Assembly (NCBI RefSeq): GCF_002008225.1
Contig: NZ_MRDH01000005.1
Coordinates: 1 to 64,000 of the forward strand
Length of the DNA: 64,000 nt
Direction: 5' to 3'
Origin: Agrobacterium salinitolerans
GTDB taxonomy: Bacteria; Pseudomonadota; Alphaproteobacteria; Rhizobiales; Rhizobiaceae
The notes below the pieces were generated by a model. It ran no database searches. It was given only the letters and a program-made list of their open reading frames with translations, and was not told the DNA's origin. The stretch's first letter is position 1; the number at the start of each line of letters is the position of its first letter. This document shows positions 54,814 through 63,231 of the stretch, one piece after another. The translations under genes were made by a program, and so were the position numbers.

Positions 54814-55044
54814 ATGACAATCCATCAGAATCTCATTGCTGGCGAATGGATCGGTTCCGAAGCGACGCGCAACATCAATCCGTCCGACACCAATGACACT
54901 GTCGGTCTGTATGCCAGTGCTTCAGCCCAAGACGCAGCCAATGCTATTGCAGCCGCCAAGGGCTCGTCCTACGGCCCGCGCGAACAGGGCAAGTACGCGG
55001 CTGAGTTCTACACGACCGTAAAGACCGCTTACACGCTCGCTTAG
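54814..55044 (+). pseudogene. Internally deleted aldehyde dehydrogenase gene (76-residue remnant)
   Basis: Residues 1-48 (LIAGEWIGSEATRNINPSDTND and on) are the usual N-terminus of an NAD-dependent aldehyde dehydrogenase. Residues 50-76 (GSSYGPREQGKYAAEFYTTVKTAYT) are its usual C-terminus. About 400 residues, including the catalytic Cys and Glu, are missing, yet the reading frame is intact. The joint lies near 54958 at AAGGGC, a sequence likely to be present at both ends in a normal gene, so recombination at short homology is plausible. In arabinose-type pathways this enzyme, alpha-ketoglutarate semialdehyde dehydrogenase, follows the GguC/AraD1 step. Non-functional as an enzyme. Confidence 0.78.
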
Positions 55045-55173
55045 CCCTAGCGCCAACGACGGCAGCGAGATCTTCAGCGAATGCCAATCTGCCGCGGGAT
55101 CGAACCTGCGGCAGCCGACGAACCTGCGTGCGCGATTGTCGCACGATATGCGATGACCAGGAGGAGGATTCTT

Positions 55174-56493
55174 TTGACCAGTATGTATCATAACGCCAAT
55201 GCGGCAGTCAGCGATCGACCCAGTGACGTCGAAACACCGATTTACAGAAAGGTCACATGGCGGCTTTTGCCATTCCTGACCCTTTGCTACGTGATCGCAT
55301 ACTTGGATCGTGTCAACGTCGGTTTTGCAAAACTGCAGATGCTGAATGACCTCCAGTTCAGCGAGACCGTCTATGGTCTTGGGGCGGGTATCTTCTTCCT
55401 CTTTTATGCGGCCTTCGAAACACCAAGCAATCTTATCCTGCACAAGGTGGGGGCAAGGAAGTGGATCGCCCGCATCATGATCTCGTGGGGCATCATCTCC
55501 GCATCGTTTATGTTCGTACAAACGCCGATCCAGTTCTACATCCTTCGCTCGCTGCTGGGGATTGCGGAGGCCGGGTTCTTTCCCGGGATAATTCTCTATC
55601 TAACCTATTGGTACCCCGCCCAGCGCCGCACGCGCGTGATTGCGACCTTCATGGCGGCGATGCCGCTTGCAGGCATCTTCGGCGGCCCTGTCTCCGGATG
55701 GATTCTGGACAGCTTCCACAACGTCCACGGGCTGGCCGGGTGGCGATGGCTGTTCTTGCTTGAGGCGATGCCTGCCGTCGTGCTCGGAGTCGTGACACTC
55801 TTCTGGCTCGACGACGGCATACGCAAGGCGAAGTGGCTGACCGAGCGAGAAAAGGAAATCTTGGAACGCAACGTTCAAGCAGAGGACCGAGCCAAGGTCG
55901 CCCACGCGTCGATGAGCTTGCTGCTCAAAGACGTTCGCGTATGGATGATGGGTCTTGTCTACTTCTGCCTGGTAATGGGGCAGTACGGTATCACCCTTTG
56001 GCTCCCAAGCCTTGTGAAAGGTGCGGGTATAACGGGCAACCTTCAGATTGGCCTCGTGACCGCAGTACCGTACGTGGCGGCCGCTGTCGCTATGATCTTC
56101 TTCGGCTTCCGCAGTGACGCAACCCGGAGGCGCCGACGCTACCTTATCGTACCCTTGTTGCTGGGAGCGATAGGCTTCGTGGCCTCTGTGCAGTTCGAGA
56201 ACAATACCGTGCTGGCGATTGCCGCTCTGACTGTGGCTTCGATCGGCGCCGTCTCGGCAGCACCTCTCTTCTGGCCGCTTCCGACAGCCTTCCTGGCGGG
56301 TGCGTCGGCGGCTGGCGGCATTGGGCTGATCACGTCGCTTGGGAACCTCGGAGGGTTCTTCTCTCCCTACATGATCGGTTGGCTCAAGGATTTCACCCAG
56401 AGCGGCCACGCAGGAATGTACGCCCTCACGGGATGGCTCTTGCTCGGTGCATTCATTGTGTGGCGAACGCCATCGAAGCTCGTCGACAAGTGA
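55174..56493 (+). CDS. MFS transporter, anion:cation symporter (ACS) type
   Basis: A 439-residue carrier with twelve hydrophobic segments and ACS-family marks: LPFLTLCYVIAYLDRVNVGFAKLQM in helix 1, GIAEAGFFPGIILYLTYWYPAQRRTR (the family signature) and RWLFLLEAMPAVVLG. TTG 55174 is preferred because GAGGAGG sits six bases before it; ATG 55183 is too far. ACS carriers import organic acids such as tartrate, phthalate, galactonate or hydroxyphenylacetate. With the Dpp-type importer it gives the operon two entry routes, one perhaps for the free acid. Confidence 0.92.
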   Translation: MTSMYHNANAAVSDRPSDVETPIYRKVTWRLLPFLTLCYVIAYLDRVNVGFAKLQMLNDLQFSETVYGLGAGIFFLFYAAFETPSNLILHKVGARKWIARIMISWGIISASFMFVQTPIQFYILRSLLGIAEAGFFPGIILYLTYWYPAQRRTRVIATFMAAMPLAGIFGGPVSGWILDSFHNVHGLAGWRWLFLLEAMPAVVLGVVTLFWLDDGIRKAKWLTEREKEILERNVQAEDRAKVAHASMSLLLKDVRVWMMGLVYFCLVMGQYGITLWLPSLVKGAGITGNLQIGLVTAVPYVAAAVAMIFFGFRSDATRRRRRYLIVPLLLGAIGFVASVQFENNTVLAIAALTVASIGAVSAAPLFWPLPTAFLAGASAAGGIGLITSLGNLGGFFSPYMIGWLKDFTQSGHAGMYALTGWLLLGAFIVWRTPSKLVDK

Positions 56494-56656
56494 GGCAGGT
56501 CGTAGCGCCGGCATGACGACATTAACCCGTGCACCTGAGCACTCGCCGCGCCCGACTAGCTGGGCGCGGTAGGCTCTCGGCGCTCGGTCCTGAAAACCAG
56601 CACCCAATCATTAAATCACCGCGCGCATGCGTCGAAGAAAAGGAAAGTGAGGCAAT

Positions 56657-57100
56657 ATGAGCAACCAGGTTGTCGAAGCCATGGGGCGCCTGACCGTTGG
56701 CGAGAGCTATACAGTCCGCAAGACAATTTCAGAATCCGATGTCTATCTTTACGCAGGCATTGTCGGCGATTTTCATCCAAATCACGTTGATGAGGAATAT
56801 GCAGTAAAGCACCTGGGACGGAGGGTTGCTCATGGCGCGCTTCTACCCGGTTTCGTATCACGGGCGACCGTCGACATGATTGGCGAGCGGCTTAACCCGC
56901 CCGGCTACGCGGCGCAGGAGTTCCGCCTAAAGATGATCTCTCCCGTTTTCATCGGCGACACGATCAACACGACGGTCACCGTTTCTGGGCTTGATCCGGA
57001 ACGCCGGAAGGTCGTTATGACGACGGAGATCCGTGTAGGTGATCGCCTTTGTGCCATAGGTGACACGACGGTGAAAATTTTGCACCCCGTCGAGGAGTAG
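56657..57100 (+). CDS. MaoC-like (R)-enoyl-CoA hydratase family protein
   Basis: A 147-residue hot-dog protein paralogous to that at 41516. The shared core is YAGIVGDFHPNHVDEEY (conserved active-site Asp and His), VAHGALLPGFVSRAT and RLKMISPVFIGDTINTTVTV. GAGG precedes the ATG. It is the last gene of the amide/CoA cluster. Hydration of an enoyl-CoA made by the flavoprotein, followed by oxidation by the SDR, would be a logical order, but that is inference. Confidence 0.85.
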   Translation: MSNQVVEAMGRLTVGESYTVRKTISESDVYLYAGIVGDFHPNHVDEEYAVKHLGRRVAHGALLPGFVSRATVDMIGERLNPPGYAAQEFRLKMISPVFIGDTINTTVTVSGLDPERRKVVMTTEIRVGDRLCAIGDTTVKILHPVEE

Positions 57101-57559
57101 GCGTTCGCGGGGTCGGAAGACCCGGTTAGGTCAACTCGATAAAGCACGGGCGGGGCTTTCCGGATCTGGTGGTTTCCGCGCGGAGCACGACGACGCGCCG
57201 CGAATGGGCGAGGAACGCACTCCGACCCTTAGCAAATTGAAACGTTCACTGCCCGGCCGCCTAGGAACTACTTGGTTGGAGCGCCCAGGTCCAACGTTTT
57301 GCAGCCGCGAGCGCGGTTCGCGACAGCCCCATCCTTTTAAGCGGTCAGGTCTTGCTCGAACAGTTGACGGTGTTAAAGTTATAACCGACACGGTTGACGA
57401 CAGCGTAGGATACGCGTGAAGCGCTGTCGTGCCGGATGACGCTCTGAGGAACATCCGAGCTCTCCGGCGTACTGTAATGAGCGTTCAACCTTGTCTGAGG
57501 CGAGCGATCAAGTAGATTGAGGTCGAGCACGGAGTTCGTGTTAGCGATCGGGATGGAAT
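57101..57559. other. Region with no convincing gene, containing an inverted repeat
   Basis: About 460 bases between the MaoC gene and the ROK regulator. No frame resembles a protein family. ACGACAGCG (57397-57405) and CGCTGTCGT (57422-57430) form a perfect 9-bp inverted repeat with a 16-base spacer, which may be a terminator stem or a regulator site for the ROK gene. Confidence 0.45.
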
Positions 57560-58792
57560 ATGCAAGATACTGTCACGCGGCAAACCAACAGCCTGTCGCG
57601 TCGTCGGCACCGATATCTGGTGCTGGAATACATGCGCCGGAACGAGCAGGCCACACCGTCCTTGGTAGCGAGTGCACTCAATATCAGTCTGCCGACAGTC
57701 GTTCGCGTCCTCGCCGACCTAGTCGATGAGGATTTCATCGAATATGTCGGTAGAGAAACCTCCTCAGTTGGGCGGCCAGCAAGCGTCGTGCGCTTCAAGT
57801 CCGAAGGACATGCTGTCGTCAGCGTTTATGCTCACATGTCCGGTTTGTACGGCATGGTGACGGATTTGTCGGGCCGTGTCATTGAAGAGCTCGTAGTCGG
57901 TACTTGTCGAAATGGTGACGAGAACAAAACCCTATTGCTTCAGCTCATCCGAACCCTGATCTCGAACGTTCGCCCGAATGTGAAAACGATCCGTGGCATT
58001 AGCGTCGCTGTTCAATCCATGGTGCGAAGGCCAGCCGGCACGGTCGTCCTCACGGGCGCAGCTCTCGATTGGAAGTCGCTTGAACTCGGCAAAATCGTTC
58101 AGCAAGCATTTGAGGAGCCGTCTCTCGTTGAAAGTGACCATATTCTTGGTGTTCTCGGTGAGTGGACTTATGGACGATTTCCTCACGTTGATATTCTCGT
58201 CCGCTTGTCCATCGGGCCTGGTACGAGCGCAGGTTTGATGGTGAACGGCAACATCTACCGAGGTAGCACCGACGCGGCGGGCGAATTGAAATGGTTTGCC
58301 GACAATCCCCGCCTGGGCGGTCCCCGACTTCCTCTCCTCGGCGACATGAAATCATTGCGTTACGGTGAGGGTTTGCCCCGGACGGCATTCGAGGCCTTAG
58401 AGGTAGCGAATTCCCGCTACTCACGCGGCGAAATCGGGATCGAGGACTTCGAATACGGGTCGAACAAAAAAGATGGGCTCGACATCGTGCGTGAGCTCCT
58501 CCACTACACGACCACCGCTGCTGCCAGCTCATCGGCCCTCTTGAACCCATCAGCCATTATCGTCTCAGGGCAAATTACACGAGGGGGCAATCTGGTGGTT
58601 GATGTCCTCAACGACAGGCTAGGGGGCGATGTATTCGTCACACCAAAGATCGCGCTCAGCAAACTCGGACTACAGGCTGTTATGCTCGGGGGGGTTAAGG
58701 CTGTCCTCGATTTAACGACGCTCCAGCCGCCAATTCAGACAGAACAAGGAGGCGTGCCGACTTTATCAGCCGGCTCGGGGAACTGGCAATGA
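57560..58792 (+). CDS. ROK-family transcriptional regulator of the beta-galactoside cluster
   Basis: A 410-residue NagC/Mlc/XylR-type protein. Residues about 10-70 are a winged HTH (RRRHRYLVLEYMRRNEQATPSLVASALNISLPTVVRVLADLVDEDFI), followed by a sugar-kinase-like ROK domain (LVRLSIGPGTSAGLMVNGNIYRGSTDAAGE). The ROK zinc motif (CxCGxxGC) is absent: the segment after GELKWFADN has no cysteine. The ATP-binding DxG motif is also lost, so it is a pure regulator. It precedes the sugar importer, and a NagC-like palindrome overlaps that operon's promoter. Confidence 0.88.
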   Translation: MQDTVTRQTNSLSRRRHRYLVLEYMRRNEQATPSLVASALNISLPTVVRVLADLVDEDFIEYVGRETSSVGRPASVVRFKSEGHAVVSVYAHMSGLYGMVTDLSGRVIEELVVGTCRNGDENKTLLLQLIRTLISNVRPNVKTIRGISVAVQSMVRRPAGTVVLTGAALDWKSLELGKIVQQAFEEPSLVESDHILGVLGEWTYGRFPHVDILVRLSIGPGTSAGLMVNGNIYRGSTDAAGELKWFADNPRLGGPRLPLLGDMKSLRYGEGLPRTAFEALEVANSRYSRGEIGIEDFEYGSNKKDGLDIVRELLHYTTTAAASSSALLNPSAIIVSGQITRGGNLVVDVLNDRLGGDVFVTPKIALSKLGLQAVMLGGVKAVLDLTTLQPPIQTEQGGVPTLSAGSGNWQ

Positions 58793-58880
58793 CTCGTTCA
58801 CGTCGGGTGCATCGCAAGTAGCTGCATTTTCGAATTAAAACGTTGTGTTATCGCTGATATTCGTCCGCGAAGATGGGCGT

Positions 58881-58923
58881 TGACAACAATTATGTTTGGA
58901 TTTATTTTCACACTGAAAATAAT
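58881..58923 (+). promoter_or_regulatory. Promoter and ROK-type operator of the sugar importer / GH42 operon
   Basis: TTGACA (58881-58886) and TATTTT (58904-58909) are 17 bases apart. A perfect palindrome, TTATTTTCA-CAC-TGAAAATAA (58903-58923), covers the -10 box. The TTATTTT...AAAATAA form is that of NagC/Mlc sites, and a ROK regulator gene lies directly upstream. Confidence 0.7.
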
Positions 58924-58946
58924 GGTTGCTCATTTGGGAGGAAACT

Positions 58947-60206
58947 ATGCATCCATTGAATTTGGTGACCCGCAGATCGGTGCTGAAGACGACCGTAGGG
59001 GTTGGCGCGGTAGCAATGACGTCTGGATTGGGAGTTCCGGCAATCGCATCAACCCGCGAGTTGACCATCATCGGTAACGATGGGAATCCCACCGCCCGGG
59101 AAGTCTTCAAGAAAATCACGGAAGATTTTGCCGCTGCCACCGGCGTCAAGGTTTCACTGAACTACATGGACGTTGAGGGTCACAAGACTGCTATCCGCAG
59201 TTACCTGATAACGTCGCCGCCAGACCTCTGTTTCTGGTATTCGGGCGAGCGTATGCGTTACTTCGTCGGGCGCGGTTTGTTCGAGGACCTGTCGGGTCTC
59301 TTCGAAATGAACGGCTATGGTAACGTCGTCGGAAACCAGATTCGTGCCGTTACCGTAGAAGGTCGCCAGTTTGGTCTGCCTCTCGGTGGTCGCCTTCTGG
59401 CTAATTTTTATCTTGAAGATGTCTTCGCGAAGCATGGCCTGAAAGTCCCCAAGGATTGGGACGAGCTTTTGACCTACATAGAATCTGCGAAGTCAGCTGG
59501 TCTGGCTCCCATTGCTGTGGGCTCAAAGGAGCTGTGGCCCGTCGCTGGCATGTTTGACTCGCTCAACCTCAGGACCAATGGCCTGGACTTCCATATGTCG
59601 TTAATGGACGGCAAGGTGAGCTATCTCGACAAGGCAGTCCTCTCCGTTTTCGATCGCTGGGAAGAGCTCGTCCGCAAAGGCGCGTATCTCAAGGACAACA
59701 CGTCCTACAGCTATTCCGAAGCTGCTGCCTTCCTAAGCCGGGGCGAGGCGGGTTTCATGACAATCGGAAGTTTCGTTGATCGCGAGGTCCCGGTCGACCA
59801 GCGCAAAAACCTCAACTACTTCCCGTTCCCCAAGATCGCCGACATTCCAACGTTTGAGGACTTTTTCGTCGACTCGATACATATACCGTCGAAGGCTAAG
59901 AATAAGGAGGAGGCACGTGAATTCCTGACCTATTTCTACCAGCCTGCGGTTTTCGCGCTTTATAGCGGAGCGAGAAACTTTATTCCGGCTCGATCGGATC
60001 TTCCGCCGAGCTCTAATGAGATGCTGAACCGTCAGCTAAAAACGATTGCCGGAGTGGCCGGTACGGCACAGTATTTCGATCGCGACACCAATCCTGATCT
60101 TGCGCAGGTTGCGATGAAGGGTTTCCAAGAGTTCTTGACCTACCCCGACCGCAAGCAAACCATCCTCGAGCGTATCGAACAGACCCGTCAGCGGGTTTTC
60201 AAGTAA
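58947..60206 (+). CDS. Sugar ABC transporter substrate-binding protein (SBP family 1), Tat-exported
   Basis: A 419-residue binding protein. The leader LVTRRSVLKTTVGVGAVAM carries a twin-arginine motif, so export is probably by Tat rather than Sec. The mature part shows the family 1 pattern (FKKITEDFAAATGVKVSLNYMD, PDLCFWYSGERM and a late AAAFLSRGEAGFMTIGSFV). GGGAGGAA precedes ATG 58947; the frame extends to 58926 without a better site. It is first in an operon with two permeases, an ATPase and a GH42 glycosidase, so beta-galactosides or related oligosaccharides are the probable ligands. Confidence 0.9.
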   Translation: MHPLNLVTRRSVLKTTVGVGAVAMTSGLGVPAIASTRELTIIGNDGNPTAREVFKKITEDFAAATGVKVSLNYMDVEGHKTAIRSYLITSPPDLCFWYSGERMRYFVGRGLFEDLSGLFEMNGYGNVVGNQIRAVTVEGRQFGLPLGGRLLANFYLEDVFAKHGLKVPKDWDELLTYIESAKSAGLAPIAVGSKELWPVAGMFDSLNLRTNGLDFHMSLMDGKVSYLDKAVLSVFDRWEELVRKGAYLKDNTSYSYSEAAAFLSRGEAGFMTIGSFVDREVPVDQRKNLNYFPFPKIADIPTFEDFFVDSIHIPSKAKNKEEAREFLTYFYQPAVFALYSGARNFIPARSDLPPSSNEMLNRQLKTIAGVAGTAQYFDRDTNPDLAQVAMKGFQEFLTYPDRKQTILERIEQTRQRVFK

Positions 60207-60327
60207 ACTGTGGTTGGACGTTGCCTCGCTCGTCGCGGCATCAAATTCGAGGAGTAGCGAGACTGTGCCTACGGTGCGGTCCGCAAGTCGAAATCGACCT
60301 CCAATCTCAGTTTTCAGGTTTATCAAA

Positions 60328-61200
60328 ATGATCAGACATTATCGGAAGTGGGTAGTTCCCGCCCTTCTCATACTCCCCTCGATTACCCTATTCGGTATCG
60401 TCATCATAGTATCTGCTCTAGAGAGCTTCTGGATCAGTTTTCACGACTGGGACGGGTTGGGGGCGATGTCGTGGATCGGCATTGCCAACTATGAAGAATT
60501 AGCAGGCGATCCGCAGTTTTACGTTTCTGTGAAAAACAACGCGATCTGGATTGCAGTCTCCATGCTGTCGATTCCCCTTGGGCTTGCATTCGCGCTGCTG
60601 GTCAATCAGGACATCTCAGGCATGAGGGTGATGAAATCACTCCTGTTCATGCCGAAAGTTCTCTCGAGCGTGACCGTAGGTGTCGTCTTCACGTGGTTTT
60701 ACACGCCCAATTTCGGGTTGCTGCCAATTGCCGGCTCATGGTTCGGCATTGAGGTGCCCGCGGTCTTGTCTCATCCGGATCTAGTGACCTATGCCGTTGT
60801 CGGCGCAGCGCTCTGGATACAAGTTTCCCTCAACCTGGTACTTTTCCTGGCTGCGCTTTCGGGATTGAACGGCGACCTCATTGGCGCTGGCCGTGTCGAT
60901 GGTGCCAAGGGCTGGCAGATGCTTTGGCATGTGATCCTGCCGCAACTGGCGCCTATTGCCGTGATTGCCGTCGCGCTCACAGCCATCAGCGCTCTCCGTT
61001 CATTCGATCTCATTGCGGTGATGACGGCTGGCGGACCATTTGGCTCATCGACGACCCTTGCCTTCCAGATGTACGAGCAGTCCATCTTCTCATATCGTTT
61101 CGGATACGGCGCGGCGCTCGCAGTCGTCTTGATGGCGATCACCGGAATTTTTATCGCCTGGTATCTTTTCAAGGTGCTGCGTTCGGAAAGGACTTCTTGA
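60328..61200 (+). CDS. Sugar ABC transporter permease, MalF/UgpA type
   Basis: A 290-residue permease with six helices and the EAA loop LIGAGRVDGAKGWQMLWHVILPQLAPI. The start at 60328 places the first helix (WVVPALLILPSITLFGIVII) at the N-terminus; the upstream frame has no ribosome site. The stop overlaps the next permease start by one base (TGATG). Confidence 0.92.
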   Translation: MIRHYRKWVVPALLILPSITLFGIVIIVSALESFWISFHDWDGLGAMSWIGIANYEELAGDPQFYVSVKNNAIWIAVSMLSIPLGLAFALLVNQDISGMRVMKSLLFMPKVLSSVTVGVVFTWFYTPNFGLLPIAGSWFGIEVPAVLSHPDLVTYAVVGAALWIQVSLNLVLFLAALSGLNGDLIGAGRVDGAKGWQMLWHVILPQLAPIAVIAVALTAISALRSFDLIAVMTAGGPFGSSTTLAFQMYEQSIFSYRFGYGAALAVVLMAITGIFIAWYLFKVLRSERTS

Positions 61201-62051
61201 TGTACCCACTTCCAATACCCGTGGGCGCCAAATCCCAGCGGTTCACTTATATGCTGGGTACGGCCTTGATCGTCACGATATGGCTCGCGCCTCTGGCCGC
61301 CATCATCATGACGTCACTACGTCCCCATGAAGATATTTCCCTTGGAAACTTGTGGGGTTGGCCCAGCCAATTTGTGATGTTTGAGAACTATGCGGCAGTT
61401 TTCGCGAGGAGCAAAATGCTACGCTATTTCTTGAACAGCGCAATCATTACAATTCCCTCGGTAGTCATTGTATGCGGATTGTCACTTTGCGCCGGATACG
61501 TATTATCGCGGTTCAGATTCCCGGGGAACACTGCGCTCTTCGCAGTCTTCGTAGCTGGTAACTTCCTGCCAGCGCAAATATTAATGATCCCGGTTCGTGA
61601 TCTCATGCTCCAGCTCGGGGTCTACGATACCTACCTCGCATTGATCATTTTCCACGTCGCATTTCAGACGGGATTTGCAACGCTCTTCATGCGAAACTTC
61701 ATCGCGGCTCTCCCTGATGAACTGTTTGACGCCGCGGGGTCCGAGGGTGCGTCCACTCAGCAAATCCTCTGGCACATCGTTCTTCCGCTCGTGCGGCCTG
61801 GCCTGGCTGCTCTTTCGATCCTGCTGTTTACGTTTATCTGGAACGACTATTTCTGGGCTCTTGTCCTGACAGTCGATGACAGCGTGAAGCCAGTGACCGC
61901 CGGCCTGGCGAGTTTGAAAGGCGAGTTCGCCGCCGAGTGGAACCTGATTTCGGCGGGCACTATCGTGGTCGCACTCCCTCCCGTCATCATGTTCTTGCTG
62001 ATGCAACGCCATTTCATCGTGGGCCTGACCCAAGGCGCAGTGAAGGGCTAA
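61200..62051 (+). CDS. Sugar ABC transporter permease, MalG/UgpE type
   Basis: A 283-residue permease with six helices, beginning MYPLPIPVGAKSQRFTYML and containing the EAA loop ELFDAAGSEGASTQQILWHIVLPLVRP. It forms the channel with the MalF-type protein. Start 61200 shares its A with the previous stop, so translation is coupled; the longer frame from 60924 is a shadow. Confidence 0.92.
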   Translation: MYPLPIPVGAKSQRFTYMLGTALIVTIWLAPLAAIIMTSLRPHEDISLGNLWGWPSQFVMFENYAAVFARSKMLRYFLNSAIITIPSVVIVCGLSLCAGYVLSRFRFPGNTALFAVFVAGNFLPAQILMIPVRDLMLQLGVYDTYLALIIFHVAFQTGFATLFMRNFIAALPDELFDAAGSEGASTQQILWHIVLPLVRPGLAALSILLFTFIWNDYFWALVLTVDDSVKPVTAGLASLKGEFAAEWNLISAGTIVVALPPVIMFLLMQRHFIVGLTQGAVKG

Positions 62052-62074
62052 ATCTAATGAGTTTGGAGCCATAC

Positions 62075-63187
62075 ATGAAAAGCCTAGCCCTTCACAGCAT
62101 CGGAAAGAGCTACGGAAGCTATTCGGCGCTGGCCGACGTAAATCTCTCGGTAGAGAAGGGAGAGTTCATCGTCATTGTCGGTCCTTCCGGCTGTGGCAAG
62201 TCAACCTTGCTGAAGATCATATCTGGCCTCGAAGACCTCACGCATGGTACGATCCATATCGGCGGACGCAACGTTACGAAGGCCGATCCGGGCTCGCGGG
62301 GCATTGCAATGGTGTTCCAGTCATATGCGCTTTATCCGCATATGACGGTTGCGGAGAACATGGGTTTTGGCCTTCGAATGGCCAAGCGGCCGAAGACCGA
62401 GATCGCCGAGGCTGTTCGCAAGGCGGCGCAAATCCTTAGGCTCACAGAACAGCTAAATAAGCTTCCGAGACAATTGTCGGGTGGCCAGCGCCAGCGTGTG
62501 GCGATCGGCAGGGCTATCACCAGATCGCCCGAGGTCTTCCTGTTCGACGAGCCACTGTCCAACCTGGATGCCGCGCTCAGGACACAGATGCGGGTCGAGT
62601 TGGCGCAACTCCACAAGCAACTGAATTCGACCATCATCTATGTGACCCACGATCAGGTGGAAGCGATGACGCTGGCAGACCGGATCGTCGTTCTTAATCG
62701 CGGTCAAGTCGAACAGATCGGTCCTCCGACGGAACTTTATGAACGCCCCCGCAATCGTTTCGTCGCCGGGTTCTTGGGCTCGCCTCGTATCAATTTTTTC
62801 GAGGGGCAGATTTTGGAAGTTCGGCAGGGGAGCGCGCTAATCGGGATGCAAGATGCTGCGCCGTTCGAGAAGCGCATCGAGTCTGCCGATCTCCAGGTAG
62901 GGCCAGTCACGATTGGAGTTCGGCCTGAAGCTCTGCATCTGAATCCGTCCCCAACAGCAGCAAGTTTTGGGGGGGCTGTAACAATGATCGAAGCGCTGGG
63001 GCGCGAAACGATCGTTTATTTGGATGCCCGGCCGCTCGTCACGACGGATTCCGATACGGGGACCGGCAATGTGGCACTCCATCTTGATGCCGCCACTACC
63101 TACACGCCCGGAACGCAGTTGATTGTCGGCTTCGAGCCCGATCGCTGCCATCTCTTCGACCATGGAAACGGACGCACGATCGGCTGA
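62075..63187 (+). CDS. Sugar ABC transporter ATPase, MsmK/UgpC/MalK type
   Basis: A 370-residue ATPase: Walker A GPSGCGKSTLLK, Q-loop VFQSYALYPHMTV, signature LSGGQRQRVAIGRAI, Walker B VFLFDEPLSNLD, switch VTHDQVEAMTLADRI, and a C-terminal TOBE/OB domain (RFVAGFLGSPRINFFEG and later IGVRPEALHL). GGAG lies six bases before ATG 62075; ATG 62057 in the same frame is an alternative six codons upstream. Powers uptake for the preceding binding protein and permeases. Confidence 0.93.
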   Translation: MKSLALHSIGKSYGSYSALADVNLSVEKGEFIVIVGPSGCGKSTLLKIISGLEDLTHGTIHIGGRNVTKADPGSRGIAMVFQSYALYPHMTVAENMGFGLRMAKRPKTEIAEAVRKAAQILRLTEQLNKLPRQLSGGQRQRVAIGRAITRSPEVFLFDEPLSNLDAALRTQMRVELAQLHKQLNSTIIYVTHDQVEAMTLADRIVVLNRGQVEQIGPPTELYERPRNRFVAGFLGSPRINFFEGQILEVRQGSALIGMQDAAPFEKRIESADLQVGPVTIGVRPEALHLNPSPTAASFGGAVTMIEALGRETIVYLDARPLVTTDSDTGTGNVALHLDAATTYTPGTQLIVGFEPDRCHLFDHGNGRTIG

Positions 63188-63231
63188 TCGTCCGTTTCCT
63201 CCCGTTCATTGATAAAGATTGTGAGTTCACC

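Noticed and set aside
55600-56607. 335-residue minus-strand frame opposite the MFS transporter gene
   Set aside because: Charged, low-complexity antisense product of a membrane-protein gene.
57204-57419. 71-residue plus-strand frame in the gap before the ROK gene
   Set aside because: No ribosome site, no family resemblance, and it crosses the inverted repeat at 57397-57430.
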